A stretch of 64,000 bases of DNA from Curtobacterium sp. MCPF17_002 (GTDB lineage: Bacteria > Actinomycetota > Actinomycetes > Actinomycetales > Microbacteriaceae). A program made the position numbers and the translations under genes. Each line of letters starts with the position of its first letter. The first letter of the stretch is position 1. Of this stretch, positions 1 to 8,468 are shown one piece after another. The DNA lies in NCBI RefSeq assembly GCF_003234115.2, contig NZ_CP126251.1, positions 2,976,001-3,040,000 of the forward strand. Direction: 5' to 3'. Below the pieces are notes generated by a model. It searched no databases. It worked only from the letters and a program-made list of their open reading frames with translations, and was not told the DNA's origin.

Positions 1-276
1 ACGGTCGTGCGCGCGGAGGTGTGCCACGACGGCACCGGCGAAGTAGACGACGGCGCCGATGGCCGCGGCGATCGCGAGGGGCACCCACCACAGTCCGACG
101 ACGAGGCCGACGGCAGCGGCGACCTCGAGCAGGCCGAGGACGATCATCTGCGCGGGCGAGACGTGCACGGCCTCCATCGAGGCGACGATCTTCGGGTTGC
201 GGACGAGTTTCATGATCCCGGAACCGAGCATGGCGAGGGCGAGGACGAGCGAGAGGACGACTGCAGCGATGTGCAC
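1..276 (-). CDS. DoxX-like small membrane protein (3' end cut by window edge)
   Basis: This is the first 92 codons of a minus-strand gene that continues past the left edge. It starts at GTG with a GGAG-type ribosome site seven bases upstream. The visible protein is almost all hydrophobic. A first helix (VVLSLVLALAMLG) is followed by a short polar link (KLVRNPKIVASMEAV) and a second helix around LGLLEVAAAVGLVVGL. That layout matches the DoxX-like family of four-helix membrane proteins, whose function is poorly defined. It is divergent from the TetR gene at 373, with an inverted repeat between them, so it is the likely target of that regulator. The family call is moderate because the C-terminus is missing. 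Confidence 0.7.
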   Translation of the reverse strand, partial: MHIAAVVLSLVLALAMLGSGIMKLVRNPKIVASMEAVHVSPAQMIVLGLLEVAAAVGLVVGLWWVPLAIAAAIGAVVYFAGAVVAHLRAHDR

Positions 277-296
277 GGGGAACTCCTGAGGAGAAT

Positions 297-320
297 GAAA
301 CGGAAGGTGGTCCCCGTTTC
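297..320. promoter_or_regulatory. inverted repeat between DoxX-like and TetR genes
   Basis: GAAACGG at 297-303 and CCGTTTC at 314-320 form a perfect 7-bp inverted repeat with a 10-bp spacer. It sits 20 bp upstream of the DoxX-like start and 52 bp upstream of the TetR start. This is the expected position for a TetR operator that controls both genes. No binding data are available. Confidence 0.5.
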
Positions 321-372
321 AAACCGGAGACTGCTCCCCGTATTCCCGGCTTCCCCGATCTAGGCTCGGACC

Positions 373-1020
373 ATGATCCGCCGGGACGTCGCGCGCAACC
401 GTCAGTCCCTCGTCGACGCGGCCCGGACCGCGTTCACCGACCACGGCCTCCAGGCTCCACTCGAACCGATCGCGGTCGCAGCCGGTCTCGGCAACGCGAC
501 CCTGTACCGGCACTTCCCGACGCGAGCCGCCCTGTGGGAGGCGGTGCTCACCGAACCCCTGCAGGAGGTCCTCGACCTCGTCGAGCGCTGCCGCGGCGTC
601 GCCGCGTCCGACCCGTGGTCGGGGTTCGCGACGTTCGTCCGGGGCACCGCCGAGATCGAGGCGCGGCGAACCGGCTTCAGCGAGCTGATGACCACCGACT
701 ACCGCGAGGCGCCCACGCTGCTGCAGCTCCGGGTCGCGGTGCAGGACGGCATCGACGCGCTCTTCACCGCCGGGCAGGCGGCCGGTGCGATCCGCGCCGA
801 CGCCGCGCTGCCCGACGTGGCGCTCCTCCAGCTGTCGATCGCGGCGACCATCGGCACCTTCGGTCGCGTCGCGCCGGACGCGTACCGCCGGTGGGTGGAC
901 CTGGCGCTCGACGGGTTCCGCGCAGCGAGTGTCCCGCGGGAACCGCTCGGCGGACGCCCGCTGCGAGGCGACCAGGTCCGTCGGGCGATGGCCGAGCACC
1001 ATCCGTCGCCCGGTCAGTAG
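373..1020 (+). CDS. TetR/AcrR-family transcriptional regulator
   Basis: A 215-residue protein of normal length for the TetR family. The N-terminal HTH is clear: an ARTAF-type first helix, then PIAVAAGLGNATLYRHFPTR at about residues 35-54, which holds the turn and the LYRHFPTR recognition end. The C-terminal half (AEIEARRTGFSELM...) is the variable ligand-binding part and gives no ligand. The gene is divergent from the DoxX-like gene, so autoregulation plus control of that neighbour through the 297-320 repeat is the simple reading. The start is ATG at 373. Confidence 0.9.
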   Translation: MIRRDVARNRQSLVDAARTAFTDHGLQAPLEPIAVAAGLGNATLYRHFPTRAALWEAVLTEPLQEVLDLVERCRGVAASDPWSGFATFVRGTAEIEARRTGFSELMTTDYREAPTLLQLRVAVQDGIDALFTAGQAAGAIRADAALPDVALLQLSIAATIGTFGRVAPDAYRRWVDLALDGFRAASVPREPLGGRPLRGDQVRRAMAEHHPSPGQ

Positions 1021-1083
1021 GCGGGGGGGCCTGTCCCGTCCCTCCCTGTCTCCCTGAGACCACCAACGGTGCAGAATCGGGGC

Positions 1084-1398
1084 ATGAGCGAGCCCGACGA
1101 CCACTTCTTCGTCGTCGACGGCCGACGGTGGCGGCGCACCGACCCCGCGTTGCCGGAGGACGTCGCCGCCGCGCTCCGCTCACACCTGGGCCGCGGCCGG
1201 AACGCGGTGCGGCAGGCGAAGCGGGCAGGCGACGACGAGGCGTTGGCGGCGGCGCGGCACCGGAACGGCATCGCCAAGCACGGGCTCGGCGAGCGCGGGC
1301 CCGAGTGGTGGACGCGCCCCGAAGAGGACCGGATCGCCGACGCCCGCCGGGCCCGGGCCGAGCTCGACGGGCTCGATGCGCCTGTCGGCCGACCGTGA
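1084..1398 (+). CDS. small conserved hypothetical protein (104 aa)
   Basis: The protein begins MSEPDDHFFVVDGRRWRRTD and is charged, soluble and Arg/Ala-rich, with no membrane segment. From memory, close relatives in actinobacteria carry the label 'biopolymer transporter Tol'. Nothing in the sequence supports a transport role, so that name should not be trusted. The recurring features are a VDGRRWRRTDPxLP start, a central LGRGRNAVRQAKR basic stretch and a HGLGERGPEWW block. The stop overlaps the GTG of the next gene (GTGA), so the two are probably translated together. The ATG at 1084 is preferred over an in-frame ATG at 1069, which lies outside the conserved-looking start. Confidence 0.75.
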   Translation: MSEPDDHFFVVDGRRWRRTDPALPEDVAAALRSHLGRGRNAVRQAKRAGDDEALAAARHRNGIAKHGLGERGPEWWTRPEEDRIADARRARAELDGLDAPVGRP

Positions 1399-1847
1399 CG
1401 ACGGTCCGAGCGCCGCGGTGGGAGCGGATCGCGAACGCCGTCGTCTTCGGTCCCGTGATGGTCGGGACGGGGATCGTCCTCGCCTGGGTGACGTCCGTCC
1501 CGGAGTCGTCGGCGAAGGGGTTCGTGCTCGTGCTCGGCGTGGCTTTGGTGGCGGCCGGCGTGCTCGTGGCCGTGCGGGCGCCACGGGTGGCGGTGCACCT
1601 GTCCGAGGACACGCTGCGCTACGACGGTTTCCTCATCTCGTGGGAGGCCCGACGCGCTGACATCACGAGCGTGCTCGACGACGCCTTCGTGGAGTGGAGG
1701 GACAGTACCGGCACCCAGCACCGTCGCCAGCTCTGGCTCCTGGTACGGGCGTGGGAGGACGACGGCACGAGGTTCGCTCGGCTGTGGCGGTGGCGGCGCA
1801 CAGGGCTGATGCAGGTCCGCGAGTGGGCCGGAGTTTCCTCTTCCTGA
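1395..1847 (+). CDS. small membrane protein with PH-like cytoplasmic part
   Basis: A 150-residue protein starting at GTG, overlapping the previous stop by four bases (GTGA). Two hydrophobic segments lie near the N-terminus (VVFGPVMVGTGIVLAWV and GFVLVLGVALVAAGVLVAV). A compact domain follows with alternating beta-like stretches (VHLSEDTLRYDGFLISWEA, QLWLLVRAWEDDG). Two helices followed by a beta domain resemble bacterial PH-domain (DUF304-like) proteins, but the match is by shape only. Its function is unknown. Coupling to the upstream gene suggests a shared role. Confidence 0.65.
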   Translation: MTTVRAPRWERIANAVVFGPVMVGTGIVLAWVTSVPESSAKGFVLVLGVALVAAGVLVAVRAPRVAVHLSEDTLRYDGFLISWEARRADITSVLDDAFVEWRDSTGTQHRRQLWLLVRAWEDDGTRFARLWRWRRTGLMQVREWAGVSSS

Positions 1848-1904
1848 TCGATTGCCCACGAGCCGCGCGACAGTCCGGCGAGCGGTCCTTCCCATCGCGC
1901 CCGC

Positions 1905-2006
1905 AGTAGGAAGCGGAATCGCGCGTAGGGAGCAGGAAATTCCGACCTCCTACGCGCGATTCGGCACCCTACGAGCGGAACTGCTTCCTATGCGCGGAAC
2001 AGCCCC
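1905..2006. repeat. cluster 1 of a 19-bp inverted repeat family
   Basis: One forward copy (CGCGCGTAGGGAGC) faces reversed copies of a 19-bp unit across the centre AGGAAATTCC. Reversed units lie near 1945 (CCTCCTACGCGCGATTCGG), then CACCCTACGAGCGGAAC, then CTTCCTATGCGCGGAAC, stepping by 19 bp. The same unit and the same inverted layout recur at 14440-14574 and 55391-55488. All three clusters are intergenic. The outer arms could fold into a hairpin. Confidence 0.75.
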
Positions 2007-2009
2007 AAG

Positions 2010-2060
2010 GGCGGGGCGGGGCGGGGCGGGGCGGGGCGGGGCGGGGCGGGGGCGGGGCGC
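2010..2060. repeat. GGGGC pentanucleotide tandem repeat
   Basis: About nine tandem GGGGC units lie just past the stop of the beta-galactosidase gene. In the mRNA of that gene the repeat reads as CCCCG, while the opposite strand has many runs of four Gs and could form a G-quadruplex. Copy number at such repeats usually varies. Confidence 0.9.
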
Positions 2061-2069
2061 GCGCCCGCG

Positions 2070-3914
2070 TCAGGCCTCGGTGTGGCCGAGGTCGGGCTCG
2101 AGCAGCAGGCACGCCGTGCGGGACGCCGACGCGTGGAGCTCGAGCACGACGAGCTCGTTCCGGCCCTCCCGGAGCACCGGCCCGGGGATGGCGAGCGTCG
2201 CCTGCGGTCCTCGCGACCAGTACCGGCCGAGGCAGAACCCGTTGACCCAGGCGACGCCCTTCCGGAAGCCGTCGAGGCACAGGTAGCGATCGTCGACGGC
2301 CGCGAGGTCGAACGTCCCCGTGGCGAAGGTCGGGCCAGCGAGCACGTCGCCGTCCGTCGGTTCGATCGCGGCCAGGACGTCCAGCGCGGTGGGCGCCAGC
2401 GGGTCGAGGGCGATCGGCGACGCGGTCCAGCGTTCGAGCGGCACGCCGTCGATGGCGACCCCGCCGATGAGGCCCTTCGGCTCGCCGATGCGGGGGCCGT
2501 AGTCGACGCGGCCCTGGTCCTCGACGAGCAGCTCGAGCGTGCCCGTGACGGGCGGGAGGGCGATGGCGCGGTCGTGGTGCTCGCGCTCGAGCACACCCAC
2601 GACGGTGCCGCCACCGCCTGAGCCGGCGACGCTGACGACGGCGCGGTCGCGGACCTCCTCGCCGATGGTGAGCACGCCGCCGGAGGGCAGGTCGACCTCG
2701 GCGCGGTAGAGCACGAAGCCGGAGGCAGCGCCGAGCGCGTCGAAGGTGGGCGGAGCGTCGTGGGTGGACCACTCGGTGAGCGCGGGCAGCAGGGAGCGGA
2801 GTGACGCGACGCGGTCGAGACGGACGGTGAGGTCCGAGGCGGGGACGACCCGCGCCTCCAGGCCGTCGCCCGACGCGTCCGCAGGACCGAGACGACCCGA
2901 TCCACCCGGCTCCATCGAGGCCGGCAGCGGGGGGACGGGCGCGTAGCGCTCGATCACGGAACGGAACGCGTGGAACTTGGCGGTCGGCCGCCCCGCTTCG
3001 TCCAGCGGTGCGTCGTAGTCGTACGACGTCGAGATCGGCCGGTACACGCCCTTGTCGTTCGCGCCGTTCGTGAAGCCGAAGTTCGTGCCGCCGTGGAACA
3101 TGTAGATGTTCACCGAGCCGCCGGCGGCGAGCAGGTCGTCCAGGTCGGATGCGCTCGCGGCCGCGGGGGTGGTGTGGTGGTGCTCGCCCCAGCTGTCGAA
3201 CCAGCCGTCCCAGAACTCGGAGCACATGAGCGGGCCGGTGGGCTGCGCCTGCCGGAGTCGCTCCAGGCGGGCGGCCGAGCGAGACCCGAACGAGCCGGTC
3301 TTGTGCAGGGTCGGCAGTGAGCCGTCCTCGAGCATGGTGCCCATCGGCTGGTCGACGCTCGTGAACGGCACGGTGAGGCCGATGTCGCGGTGCATCTCTT
3401 CGAGTGCGCGGAGGTAGGACGCGTCCGAGCCGTACGCGCCGTACTCGTTCTCGACCTGCACGAGCACGATGGGCCCGCCCTGGTCGATCTGCCGCGGGAC
3501 GAGGACCGGTGCGAGCGCGTCGAGGTAGGCGCGGACCGCCCCGAGGAACCCGGGCTCGATCCGGCGCACGCCGACGGTCCCGTCGGTGAAGAGCCAGTAC
3601 GGCAGACCGCCGTTCGTCCACTCGGCGCAGATGTAGGGGCCGGGGCGGACGATGGCGTGCATCCCCTCCGCGGCGACGAGGTCGAGGAAGCGGCCGAGGT
3701 CGAGCCCGCCGGTCAGGTCGAAGACCCCGGGCGACGGCGCGTGTGCGTTCCAGGCGACGTACGTCTCGATGGTGTTGAGCCCCATCAGCTTCGCCTTGCG
3801 GATCCGGTCCGCCCACAGGTCGGGGTGGACGCGGAAGTAGTGGATCGCGCCGGACAGGATCCGGTGCGGCTCGCCGTCGAGCAGGAAGTCGGTGTCGCCG
3901 ATGGCGAAGCGCAT
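2070..3914 (-). CDS. beta-galactosidase, glycoside hydrolase family 35
   Basis: A 614-residue protein. The N-terminal barrel is textbook GH35: LLDGEPHRILSGAIHYFRVH at 11-30, ETYVAWNAHAP at 50-60, and GGPIVLVQVENEYGAYG at 146-162 with the predicted acid/base Glu157. CSEFWDGWFDSWG at 231-243 carries the predicted nucleophile Glu233. The C-terminal ~280 residues are beta-rich accessory domains, with WVNGFCLGRYWSRGPQ near the end. There is no signal peptide, so it should act in the cytoplasm on galactosides imported by the ABC system upstream. It is the last gene of the minus-strand operon that starts at 7293 and is presumably repressed by the LacI protein at 7437. The length is normal for the bacterial family. 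Confidence 0.95.
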   Translation of the reverse strand: MRFAIGDTDFLLDGEPHRILSGAIHYFRVHPDLWADRIRKAKLMGLNTIETYVAWNAHAPSPGVFDLTGGLDLGRFLDLVAAEGMHAIVRPGPYICAEWTNGGLPYWLFTDGTVGVRRIEPGFLGAVRAYLDALAPVLVPRQIDQGGPIVLVQVENEYGAYGSDASYLRALEEMHRDIGLTVPFTSVDQPMGTMLEDGSLPTLHKTGSFGSRSAARLERLRQAQPTGPLMCSEFWDGWFDSWGEHHHTTPAAASASDLDDLLAAGGSVNIYMFHGGTNFGFTNGANDKGVYRPISTSYDYDAPLDEAGRPTAKFHAFRSVIERYAPVPPLPASMEPGGSGRLGPADASGDGLEARVVPASDLTVRLDRVASLRSLLPALTEWSTHDAPPTFDALGAASGFVLYRAEVDLPSGGVLTIGEEVRDRAVVSVAGSGGGGTVVGVLEREHHDRAIALPPVTGTLELLVEDQGRVDYGPRIGEPKGLIGGVAIDGVPLERWTASPIALDPLAPTALDVLAAIEPTDGDVLAGPTFATGTFDLAAVDDRYLCLDGFRKGVAWVNGFCLGRYWSRGPQATLAIPGPVLREGRNELVVLELHASASRTACLLLEPDLGHTEA

Positions 3915-3993
3915 GAGGTGACTCTTTCAGACAGCGGGGCCGTGCGGACGGTGTCCGCACGACCCCGGTGGAGGTGTTGTCGAGCTGGGTGGA

Positions 3994-5328
3994 CTACTTG
4001 GTCGCGACCGTGAAGCCCTGGTCCTTGCCGTACTTGGCGAGGGCCTTCTGCCAGGCCTCGAGACCGCCCTCGAGCGAGGTGCCGTTCTCGTACGACTGCC
4101 CGACCGTGTCGGCGTAGACGCTGTTCGCGTACACCTGGTACGGCAGGTAGGTGAAGTCGTTGTCCGAGGAGTTCGACGCGTCGACGAGCACCTTGTTGAT
4201 CTGCTGGCCGCCGAAGTACTCCGGCTTGTCGTCGAGGAACGCGGACGACTGGAGGTCGGCCGTGGTCGACGGGAACCCGCCGGACTCCATGAAGACCTTG
4301 GTGGAGGCCTTCGACGAGTTGAGCCACTTGAGGAAGCCCGCGGCGAGTGCCGAGTTCTTCGACTGCTTCAGCACGACCTCGGCGCTGCCGCCGTTGTTGG
4401 CGGTCTGCGCGGTGGCACCGTCGTAGGTCGGCATCGGGGCGACCCGCCAGTCACCGGACGCGTCCGCGACGCTGGCCTCGAGGTTGCCGGGCATCCAGGC
4501 GCCGGTGATGAGCGTGGCGATCTGGCCGTTGCCGAGCTGCTTGTACCAGTCGTCGCTCCAGCCCACCGTCTTCGACAGCAGACCCTGCTCGACGAGCTCG
4601 TTCCAGGTGTTCGTCCACTTCTTGGTGCCCGCGTCCTGCAGGTTGATGGTCACCTTGTCGCCCTTGGTGGTGAACGGGGTGCCACCCGCCTGGGCGATCA
4701 TGCTCGTGGTGAAGCCGGCGTCGCCGGAGTCCGCGGTGATGTACGCGTCCGGGTCGGCTGCGTGCAGCTTCTTCGCGGCGGCGACGTACTCGTCCCACGT
4801 CTTCGGCACGGCGATGCCGTTCTTGTCGAAGACCGTCTTGTTGTAGAACAGCGCCATGGGGCCGGAGTCCTGCGGCAGGCCGTAGACCTTGCCGTCCATG
4901 GAGACCGAGCTCCAGGTGCTCTTCGCGAACTTGTCCTCGAGCGACCCGAACCCGTACGACGACAGGTCGAGCAGGGAGTCGGACAGGGCGAACTGCGGGA
5001 GCGCGTAGTACTCGACCTGCGCGACGTCGGGGGCGCCCGAGCCGGCCTTGATCGTGTTCTGCAGCTTCGTGTACTGGTCGGCGCCGGTGCCGGCGTTGAC
5101 GAGCTTGACCTTCACCTTGGGGTAGGCCTTCTCGAACGCGGCGACCTGGGCCTTCGCGGACGGGGTCCACGACCAGTACGTGAGCGTGCCGCCCTTCTCG
5201 AGGGCCTTCGAGACGTCGTCGGACGAGCCGCCGGACGACGAGCCGCCGGAGGCGCAGGCCGCCAGGGCGATGGCGGCGGTGACGCCGATGGCGAGGGCGC
5301 TGAGTCCGCGCCGGAGCCTGGTGTTCAT
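3994..5328 (-). CDS. sugar ABC transporter substrate-binding lipoprotein (family 1)
   Basis: A 444-residue extracellular solute-binding protein. A basic start, a hydrophobic stretch and the lipobox LAAC (Cys25) mark a lipoprotein anchored outside the membrane. The mature part shows family-1 features: LTYWSWTPSAKAQVAAFEKA, KLQNTIKAGSGAPDVAQVEY, QDSGPMALFYNKTVFDKNGI and a late GAWMPGNLEA. The start is ATG 5328, which has a GAAAGG ribosome site and places the signal peptide correctly. The longer in-frame reading upstream is Ser-rich and non-coding in character. It sits between the permeases and the GH35 gene, so the likely ligand is a galactoside or galacto-oligosaccharide. Confidence 0.93.
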   Translation of the reverse strand: MNTRLRRGLSALAIGVTAAIALAACASGGSSSGGSSDDVSKALEKGGTLTYWSWTPSAKAQVAAFEKAYPKVKVKLVNAGTGADQYTKLQNTIKAGSGAPDVAQVEYYALPQFALSDSLLDLSSYGFGSLEDKFAKSTWSSVSMDGKVYGLPQDSGPMALFYNKTVFDKNGIAVPKTWDEYVAAAKKLHAADPDAYITADSGDAGFTTSMIAQAGGTPFTTKGDKVTINLQDAGTKKWTNTWNELVEQGLLSKTVGWSDDWYKQLGNGQIATLITGAWMPGNLEASVADASGDWRVAPMPTYDGATAQTANNGGSAEVVLKQSKNSALAAGFLKWLNSSKASTKVFMESGGFPSTTADLQSSAFLDDKPEYFGGQQINKVLVDASNSSDNDFTYLPYQVYANSVYADTVGQSYENGTSLEGGLEAWQKALAKYGKDQGFTVATK

Positions 5329-5374
5329 GGGGGTGCCTTTCACTTCTTCGTGTTGGGGGGTGCTGCTGTGGGTC

Positions 5375-6361
5375 TCAGGCCTTGACGGACCCGGCCGCGA
5401 GGCCGGACTGCCAGAAGCGCTGGAGGAAGAGGAACGCGACCACGATCGGGATGATCGTGAGGAGCGATCCGGTGACGACGAGGTTGTAGATCGGCTGCGC
5501 ACCGGAGCCGGTGGCCTGCGCGTTCCACTGGTTCAGGCCGACCGTGAGCGGGTACCACTTCGGGTCGCTCAGCATGATGAGCGGCAGGAAGTAGTTGTTC
5601 CAGGTGGCGACGACCGCGAACAGCAGGACGGTGACGACACCGGGCGCGAGCAGGCGGAGCGCGATCGTGAAGAAGATCCGGAACTCGCCCGCGCCGTCCA
5701 TGCGGGCGGCCTCGAGGAGTTCGGCGGGGATCGCGTCCACCGCGTAGGTCCAGATGAGGTACATCCCGAACGGGCTGATGAGCGACGGCAGGATGATCGC
5801 CCACGGGGTGTTCGTCAGGCCGAACTGCGAGAACAGCAGGAAGGTCGGGACGGCGAGCGCGGTGCCGGGGACGGCGATCGCGCCGAGGACGACCGCGAAC
5901 ACGGCGCGACGGCCGACGAACTGGAACTTCGCCATGCCGTAGCCGGCGACGGTGGCGAGCAGCGTCGCTCCGCCGGCGCCGACGACGACGTAGAGCAGCG
6001 TGTTGCCGAGCCACTGCACGAAGATGCCGTCGTTGTACGTCAGCGTGTCGACGATGTTCTGCCAGAGGTTGAACTTCCCGCCGAACCAGAGCCCGAAGGT
6101 CGACAGCAGCGAGGCCTGCGTCTTCGTGCTGTTGACGAGCAGGTAGAACAGCGGCGCGAACGAGTAGACGACGAAGACGACCATCACGGCGGTGAGGAGA
6201 CCGGACCGCTTGGGGCGGCGTCCGTCGATCCCGTTGCGCAGGCGGCGGATCCGTGTCGGCCTGGAGGCGCGGCTCGCCTTGTCACGCGGCCCGCGTTGCG
6301 TCGTGGTCGCCTCGGTGACCGTGGCCGGGCCGGCCTGGGCGGGTTGCTGCAGGGTGCTCAT
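5375..6361 (-). CDS. carbohydrate ABC transporter permease, MalG type
   Basis: A 328-residue inner-membrane protein with a ~45-residue basic N-terminal tail and six predicted helices. The EAA loop, which contacts the ATPase, reads AELLEAARMDGAGEFRIFF, followed by the usual IALRLLAPGV. The late helices (VVTVLLFAVVATWNNYFLP, IYNLVVTGSLLTIIPIV) are typical of MalG/CUT1 permeases. Its ATG overlaps the stop of the upstream permease by four bases (ATGA). No ATPase gene is present in the operon, so the pair probably uses a shared MsiK-like ATPase encoded elsewhere, as is common in actinobacteria. Confidence 0.93.
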   Translation of the reverse strand: MSTLQQPAQAGPATVTEATTTQRGPRDKASRASRPTRIRRLRNGIDGRRPKRSGLLTAVMVVFVVYSFAPLFYLLVNSTKTQASLLSTFGLWFGGKFNLWQNIVDTLTYNDGIFVQWLGNTLLYVVVGAGGATLLATVAGYGMAKFQFVGRRAVFAVVLGAIAVPGTALAVPTFLLFSQFGLTNTPWAIILPSLISPFGMYLIWTYAVDAIPAELLEAARMDGAGEFRIFFTIALRLLAPGVVTVLLFAVVATWNNYFLPLIMLSDPKWYPLTVGLNQWNAQATGSGAQPIYNLVVTGSLLTIIPIVVAFLFLQRFWQSGLAAGSVKA

Positions 6362-7293
6362 CGGTTCTCCTGGCGGGTTCCGCGGACCTGGACGACGTAG
6401 GCGATCACGGCGGTGATGACACCCATGACGATGGCGACGGTCGCGGAGTAGTTGAACTGCTGGCCGCTGAACGACAGCGAGTAGGCGTACATGTTCGGGG
6501 TGAAGGCGCTGCCGATGACGTTCGGGGCGAGGGTCTTCAGCAGGTTCGGCTCGTTGAAGAGCTGGAAGCTGCCGATGATCGAGAAGATGGTGGCGATCAC
6601 CAGCGGGCCACGGAGGGCCGGGAGCTTGATGGAGAACACCGTGCGGAGGGGGCCGGCACCGTCGAGCTCGGCGGCCTCGTACAGGTCACCGGGAACGACG
6701 CGGAGTGCCGCGTAGAAGATCAGCATGTTGTAGCCGAGGAACTCCCACGTGACCACGTTGCCGATGGACGTGAGGACCCAGTCCGGGCTGAACGGCTGCA
6801 GCAGGTCGATGCCGAGTGCGTGGTTCGCCGTGCCGGTGAGGCCGAACTGGTTGCCGTAGATGAAGCCCCAGATGAGCGCCGCGACGACGCCGGGGACCGC
6901 GTAGGGCAGGAACACCGCGATGCGGAAGAACGACGTCCCCCAGAGCCGTGCGCTGTCGAGCGCGAGGGCAGCGACGAGGGCGAGCCCGAGCATGATCGGC
7001 ACCTGCACGAGGAGGAACAGGGCGACCCGGCCGAGCCCGGACCAGAACTTGGCGTCCTGGAACAGCTGGATGTAGTTCGCGAACCAGACGAACTGGTTGC
7101 CGCCGATGAGCTGGTCGCGGAACAGGCTCAGCCACAGGGCGTACCCGATCGGGACGATGAGCATCGCGACGAGGACGACGACGAACGGGCCGACGAAGAG
7201 CCATCCGGTGAAGCGGCCGCGCGGCTTGGCGCGGCGGCGCGGTGGCGCGGTCGGTGCGGTGGCACCGGCCGGGCGCGCTTCGAGCGTGCTCAT
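6358..7293 (-). CDS. carbohydrate ABC transporter permease, MalF type
   Basis: A 311-residue membrane protein and the first gene of the galactoside operon. It begins MSTLEARPAG, closely resembling the MSTLQQPAQAG start of its partner. A basic tail is followed by GWLFVGPFVVVLVAMLIVP, the usual first helix. The EAA motif is LYEAAELDGAGPLRTVFSI. The start at 7293 is preferred because ATG is preceded by AAGGGAG, and upstream codons run into the LacI operator. It works with the MalG-type permease and the binding lipoprotein to import a sugar. Confidence 0.93.
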   Translation of the reverse strand: MSTLEARPAGATAPTAPPRRRAKPRGRFTGWLFVGPFVVVLVAMLIVPIGYALWLSLFRDQLIGGNQFVWFANYIQLFQDAKFWSGLGRVALFLLVQVPIMLGLALVAALALDSARLWGTSFFRIAVFLPYAVPGVVAALIWGFIYGNQFGLTGTANHALGIDLLQPFSPDWVLTSIGNVVTWEFLGYNMLIFYAALRVVPGDLYEAAELDGAGPLRTVFSIKLPALRGPLVIATIFSIIGSFQLFNEPNLLKTLAPNVIGSAFTPNMYAYSLSFSGQQFNYSATVAIVMGVITAVIAYVVQVRGTRQENR

Positions 7294-7322
7294 GGAACTC
7301 CCTTGTCCTGCTGCTGTCTGGC

Positions 7323-7350
7323 CGTTCGATGTTGACGTCAACATCGAACG
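7323..7350. promoter_or_regulatory. perfect 28-bp palindromic LacI operator
   Basis: The 28 bases read identically on both strands. The core is ATGTTGACGTCAACAT, flanked by CGTTCG and CGAACG. It lies 30 bp upstream of the permease start and 87 bp upstream of the LacI start. TGTTGACGTCAACA is a known core for actinobacterial LacI repressors of galactosidase genes. The GH35 operon and the lacI-type gene are therefore both expected to be controlled here. Confidence 0.85.
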
Positions 7351-7363
7351 CCGCGACGATAGC

Positions 7364-7379
7364 ATGGCAACGTCAACAT
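7364..7379. promoter_or_regulatory. second, imperfect LacI operator half-match
   Basis: ATGGCAACGTCAACAT keeps the right half-site of the main operator exactly (GTCAACAT), while the left half is degenerate. The centre is about 35 bp from the palindrome centre, a spacing that would allow two dimers on one face of the DNA. It is weaker than the main site. Confidence 0.5.
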
Positions 7380-7436
7380 GCGCTAGCGTTCGGGGACGCC
7401 GGGTGTCCGACCCGGCTCTGGACGGAAGGGGCGCCC

Positions 7437-8468
7437 GTGACGACCGAGCTGCCCGCCGCCGCACGCCGCTCCCCCTCGATGGCCGCCGTGGCCGATGCCG
7501 CCGGCGTCTCGATGCAGACCGTGTCCCGCGTCGCCCGCGGCTTCGACAACGTCTCCCCGGACACCCGCGACCGGGTGCAGCGCGCGATGGACGACCTCGG
7601 CTACCGGCCGAACCGTGCCGCTCGGGCGCTGCGGTCCGGGCGTTTCCGCACCATCGGCGTGATCATGTTCACCCTCGCGTCCTACGGCAACATGCGCACG
7701 CTCGAGGCGATCGCCGATGCCGCCGGTGCCGCCGACTTCACGATCACGCTCCTGCCGATGGCCTCCCGCACCGAAGAAGGCGTCCGGTCGGCGTTCTCCC
7801 GCCTGCACGAGCAGGCCGTCGACGGCGTCGTGATCATCATCGAGTCGCACATCATCGACACGGCCGAGGTCGCCCTGCCCGACGGCGTCCCGATGGTCAT
7901 CATCGACTCCACCGGCACGACGCAGCACCCCTCGATCGACACCGACCAGGCCGACGGCGCACGGCAGGCGACCCAGCTCCTGCTCGACCTCGGGCACGAG
8001 ACCGTCTGGCACGTCGCCGGTCCCACGTCGTCGTACTCCGCCGCGCGACGGCTCGGCGCCTGGCAGACCACGCTCGAGGCCGCAGGGCGCACGGTCCCGC
8101 CGGTGTTCCACGGCGGGTGGAGCTCCGAGTCCGGCTACCGTGCCGGGCTCGAGATCGCCCGCCGCCCCGAGATCACCGCCGTGTTCGCGGCGAACGACCA
8201 GACCGCGCTCGGGGTGCTCCGCGCCGCCCACGAGCTCGGCCGACCGGTGCCGTCGTCGCTCAGCGTGGTGGGCTTCGACGACTCCCCCGAGTCCGACTCG
8301 TTCTGGCCGCCGCTCACCACCGTGCACCAGTCCTTCGACGAGGTCGGGCGCCGAGCCGTGACGAACCTCCTCGCCCAGATCGAGGGCCAGCCCGTGCGCG
8401 CGACCGCCGACCTCGTGCCGGTCCGCCTCGTCGAGCGCGCGAGCACCGCCCCGCCACCCGTCGACTGA
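7437..8468 (+). CDS. LacI-family repressor of the GH35/ABC operon
   Basis: A 343-residue protein. The HTH is SMAAVADAAGVSMQTVSRVARGF at about 14-36, followed by the hinge helix motif NRAARALRSGR and a periplasmic-binding-like sensor with the family's usual VFAANDQTALGVLRAAHELG block. The start is GTG 7437, with GGAAGGGG ten bases upstream. Earlier in-frame ATGs would put the start inside the operator. It is divergent from the GH35 operon across the 28-bp palindrome, so galactoside-responsive repression of both sides is inferred. The inducer is unknown. Confidence 0.93.
   Translation: MTTELPAAARRSPSMAAVADAAGVSMQTVSRVARGFDNVSPDTRDRVQRAMDDLGYRPNRAARALRSGRFRTIGVIMFTLASYGNMRTLEAIADAAGAADFTITLLPMASRTEEGVRSAFSRLHEQAVDGVVIIIESHIIDTAEVALPDGVPMVIIDSTGTTQHPSIDTDQADGARQATQLLLDLGHETVWHVAGPTSSYSAARRLGAWQTTLEAAGRTVPPVFHGGWSSESGYRAGLEIARRPEITAVFAANDQTALGVLRAAHELGRPVPSSLSVVGFDDSPESDSFWPPLTTVHQSFDEVGRRAVTNLLAQIEGQPVRATADLVPVRLVERASTAPPPVD

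Noticed and set aside
2010-2060. GGGGC tract as part of the coding region of a plus-strand gene
   Set aside because: Frames through the tract are Gly/Ala/Arg-only and opposite the GH35 gene. It is better explained as a simple repeat.
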